Shown in pieces: positions 5,636 to 6,751 of a stretch of DNA of 6,751 nucleotides. The notes beneath the pieces are model-generated. The model was not told the DNA's origin, ran no database searches, and was given only the letters and a program-made list of their open reading frames with translations. A program made the translations under genes and the position numbers. Numbering within the stretch: position 1 is the stretch's first letter; each line of letters starts with the position of its first letter. The DNA is from an uncultured Solirubrobacterales bacterium (lineage in GTDB: Bacteria > Actinomycetota > Thermoleophilia > Solirubrobacterales > Solirubrobacteraceae), in assembly GCA_903830015.1 (NCBI GenBank), contig CAIKSH010000255.1:1-6751 (forward strand), given 5' to 3'.

Positions 5636-5649
5636 CGGCTCCGGAGCCG
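5636..5649. promoter_or_regulatory. Perfect 14-bp palindrome upstream of the secreted-protein gene
   Basis: CGGCTCCGGAGCCG reads identically on both strands and ends 8 nt before the preferred start at 5658. It could be an operator for a dimeric regulator, or fold in RNA as a 5-bp stem with a CCGG loop. If the gene began at the alternative in-frame ATG at 5613, the palindrome would be coding. In GC-rich DNA such a palindrome is only moderately improbable. Confidence 0.3.
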
Positions 5650-5657
5650 ACTCAAGG

Positions 5658-6751
5658 ATGATGACGCACGCCAGCACGAAAACGGCCTTCGGCCTTGCGG
5701 CAGCCTTCGCGGCCTGCCTTGTGGCCACAGCCTGGGCGCCCGCGGCGCGCGCGGAGGTTCACCCCGCCTTTTCGACCCAGGCGATGTGGATCTGGCAGTT
5801 GCCCAAGACCGAGGGCGGCTCGCTGGCGCGGATCATCGCCAAGGCCAAGGCCAACCGCATCGGCGCCGTCTACATCAAGTCGGCCGACGCGGGGAACCCC
5901 TGGTCGCAGTTCACGCCCTCGGCGGTATCCCAGCTCAAGGCAGCCGGCCTGCGGGTCTGCGGGTGGCAGTTCGTCTATGGCTCGCGTCCCACCGCCGAGG
6001 CGGCAGCCGGCGCAAGAGCCCGGTCGGCGGGGGCCGAGTGCCTGATCATTGACGCCGAGAGCGCTTACGAGGGCCGGTACCGGTCGGCGACCACCTACAT
6101 GAAGGAGCTGCGGCGTCGTGTTGGCCCGTCATTCGCCCTGGGCTTCACCAGCTTTCCCTACGTGAGCTTTCACTCGAGCCTCCCGTACTCGGTCTTCCTG
6201 GGTTCCGGCGGGGCGCAGGTGAACATGCCGCAGGTCTACTGGCGGGATATCGGCACGACCGTGACCACCGCGATGAACCGGACCTGGCGCGAGAACCGAA
6301 TCTACGGCCGGCCGATAGTTCCCATCGGCCAGACCTACCAGGGCGCGCCGGTAGCCGACATAGCCCGCTTCCGGGCGATGGCCCGGGCGTGGCGGGCGCC
6401 TGGCTACAGCTGGTGGGAGTGGAGCACCACCTCGCCCAGGCAGTGGGCCGCCCTGGCGACCGATCGGGTCTCGCGACTCACCCCGGCCGATCCGGGCTGG
6501 CCGCAGCTGCAGCGCGGCTCGCGGGGGGACCCCGTAGTCCAGGCCCAGCAGCTGCTCGTGGCCGCCGGCTACGACACGGTCAAGGCCAACGGCATCTTCG
6601 GCGACCGCACCGCCGCCGCGGTGAAGGCGGTCCAGGAGGGCAGGGAGCTGGCGCCCACCGGCGTTCTCGACGGCGCCTCGTGGCCGGTCCTGCTGCGCAA
6701 GGCCGGGGCGAAGATCGCCCAGCGCAACGCGCGCGTCTCTCGGGCGGCCAC
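5658..6751 (+). CDS. Secreted glycoside-hydrolase-like protein with peptidoglycan-binding domain (partial, 3' end beyond window)
   Basis: The frame is open from ATG 5658 to the right edge and gives 364 residues. Residues 1-32 form a signal peptide: a short polar start, a hydrophobic stretch FGLAAAFAACLVATAWA, and cleavage after ARA. Residues about 42-265 look like a TIM-barrel glycosidase-type domain: AMWIWQLPK, AVYIKSADAG (70-79), GLRVCGWQFVYGS (97-109), CLIIDAES (128-135), VPIGQTYQG (221-229) and YSWWEWST (250-257). Asp132 and Glu134 form a D-x-E at a strand end, as in GH25-type muramidases, but assignment to GH25 or the related Rv2525c-like family is tentative. Residues 281-346 are a peptidoglycan_binding_1 domain (QLQRGSRGDPVVQAQQLL, then NGIFGDRTAAAVKAVQ). 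It probably acts in the cell wall outside the membrane. GGAG lies 11 nt before the ATG; a second ATG follows at 5661, and an upstream in-frame ATG at 5613 would add 15 residues. The C terminus is not seen. Confidence 0.85.
   Translation, partial: MMTHASTKTAFGLAAAFAACLVATAWAPAARAEVHPAFSTQAMWIWQLPKTEGGSLARIIAKAKANRIGAVYIKSADAGNPWSQFTPSAVSQLKAAGLRVCGWQFVYGSRPTAEAAAGARARSAGAECLIIDAESAYEGRYRSATTYMKELRRRVGPSFALGFTSFPYVSFHSSLPYSVFLGSGGAQVNMPQVYWRDIGTTVTTAMNRTWRENRIYGRPIVPIGQTYQGAPVADIARFRAMARAWRAPGYSWWEWSTTSPRQWAALATDRVSRLTPADPGWPQLQRGSRGDPVVQAQQLLVAAGYDTVKANGIFGDRTAAAVKAVQEGRELAPTGVLDGASWPVLLRKAGAKIAQRNARVSRAA

Noticed and set aside
5613..5657. Upstream ATG (5613) or GTG (5622) as the start of the secreted protein
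   Set aside because: Both are in frame, but they would put a longer polar stretch before the signal peptide and lack a clear ribosome-binding site; 5658 gives a normal signal-peptide start.
5549..6052. Plus-strand frame starting inside the tRNA and overlapping the secreted-protein gene
   Set aside because: It begins in the anticodon arm region of the tRNA and is out of phase with the frame that has the signal peptide and peptidoglycan-binding domain.
1..6751. Mobile elements, CRISPR arrays, long direct repeats or att sites
   Set aside because: No transposase or integrase motif, no spaced repeats and no duplicated 3' end of the tRNA were seen in the window.

Overview
The window looks like chromosomal DNA of a high-GC bacterium, most likely an actinomycetote. 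The gene order (glyoxalase II-like hydrolase, hisS, aspS) and the protein sequences would fit a deep lineage such as Thermoleophilia/Solirubrobacterales, but that placement is an inference from general resemblance. Almost all of the sequence is coding, and nothing suggests phage, plasmid, insertion sequence or CRISPR.

Positions 1-5437 hold one tightly packed minus-strand operon. In transcription order it carries: a stand-alone glutamate formimidoyltransferase-type folate enzyme (5437-4550), a small two-helix membrane protein with very basic ends (4544-4185), a glyoxalase II-like metallo-beta-lactamase hydrolase (4181-3519), histidyl-tRNA synthetase (3522-2263), aspartyl-tRNA synthetase (2263-488), and the 5' part of a tRNA 2-thiouridylase gene (462 to the left edge). 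Junctions are 5 nt, 3 nt, a 4-nt GTGA overlap, a 1-nt TGATG overlap and 25 nt, so translational coupling is likely for the middle genes. The theme is tRNA charging and tRNA modification, with a one-carbon enzyme and a detoxification-type hydrolase attached.

The most unusual protein is the last one. Before its MnmA PP-loop (SGGVDS, residues 136-141) it has about 115 residues that read as an IscU/NifU-type iron-sulfur scaffold domain. Cys33, Asp35, Cys58 and His101 are in the ligand positions, but the third scaffold cysteine is replaced by Ala102. This would join a sulfur or Fe-S carrier directly to a tRNA-thiolating enzyme.

The 67-bp gap at 5438-5504 separates the operon from a plus-strand tRNA gene. 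It contains a large, nearly perfect GC-rich inverted repeat (5442-5482) that would fold just 4 nt upstream of the operon's first start codon. The tRNA gene (5505-5578) has a CAU anticodon and no encoded CCA. A second gap (5579-5657) holds a perfect 14-bp palindrome just before a plus-strand gene for a secreted protein. That protein has a signal peptide, a glycoside-hydrolase-like barrel candidate and a peptidoglycan-binding domain, and it runs off the right edge.
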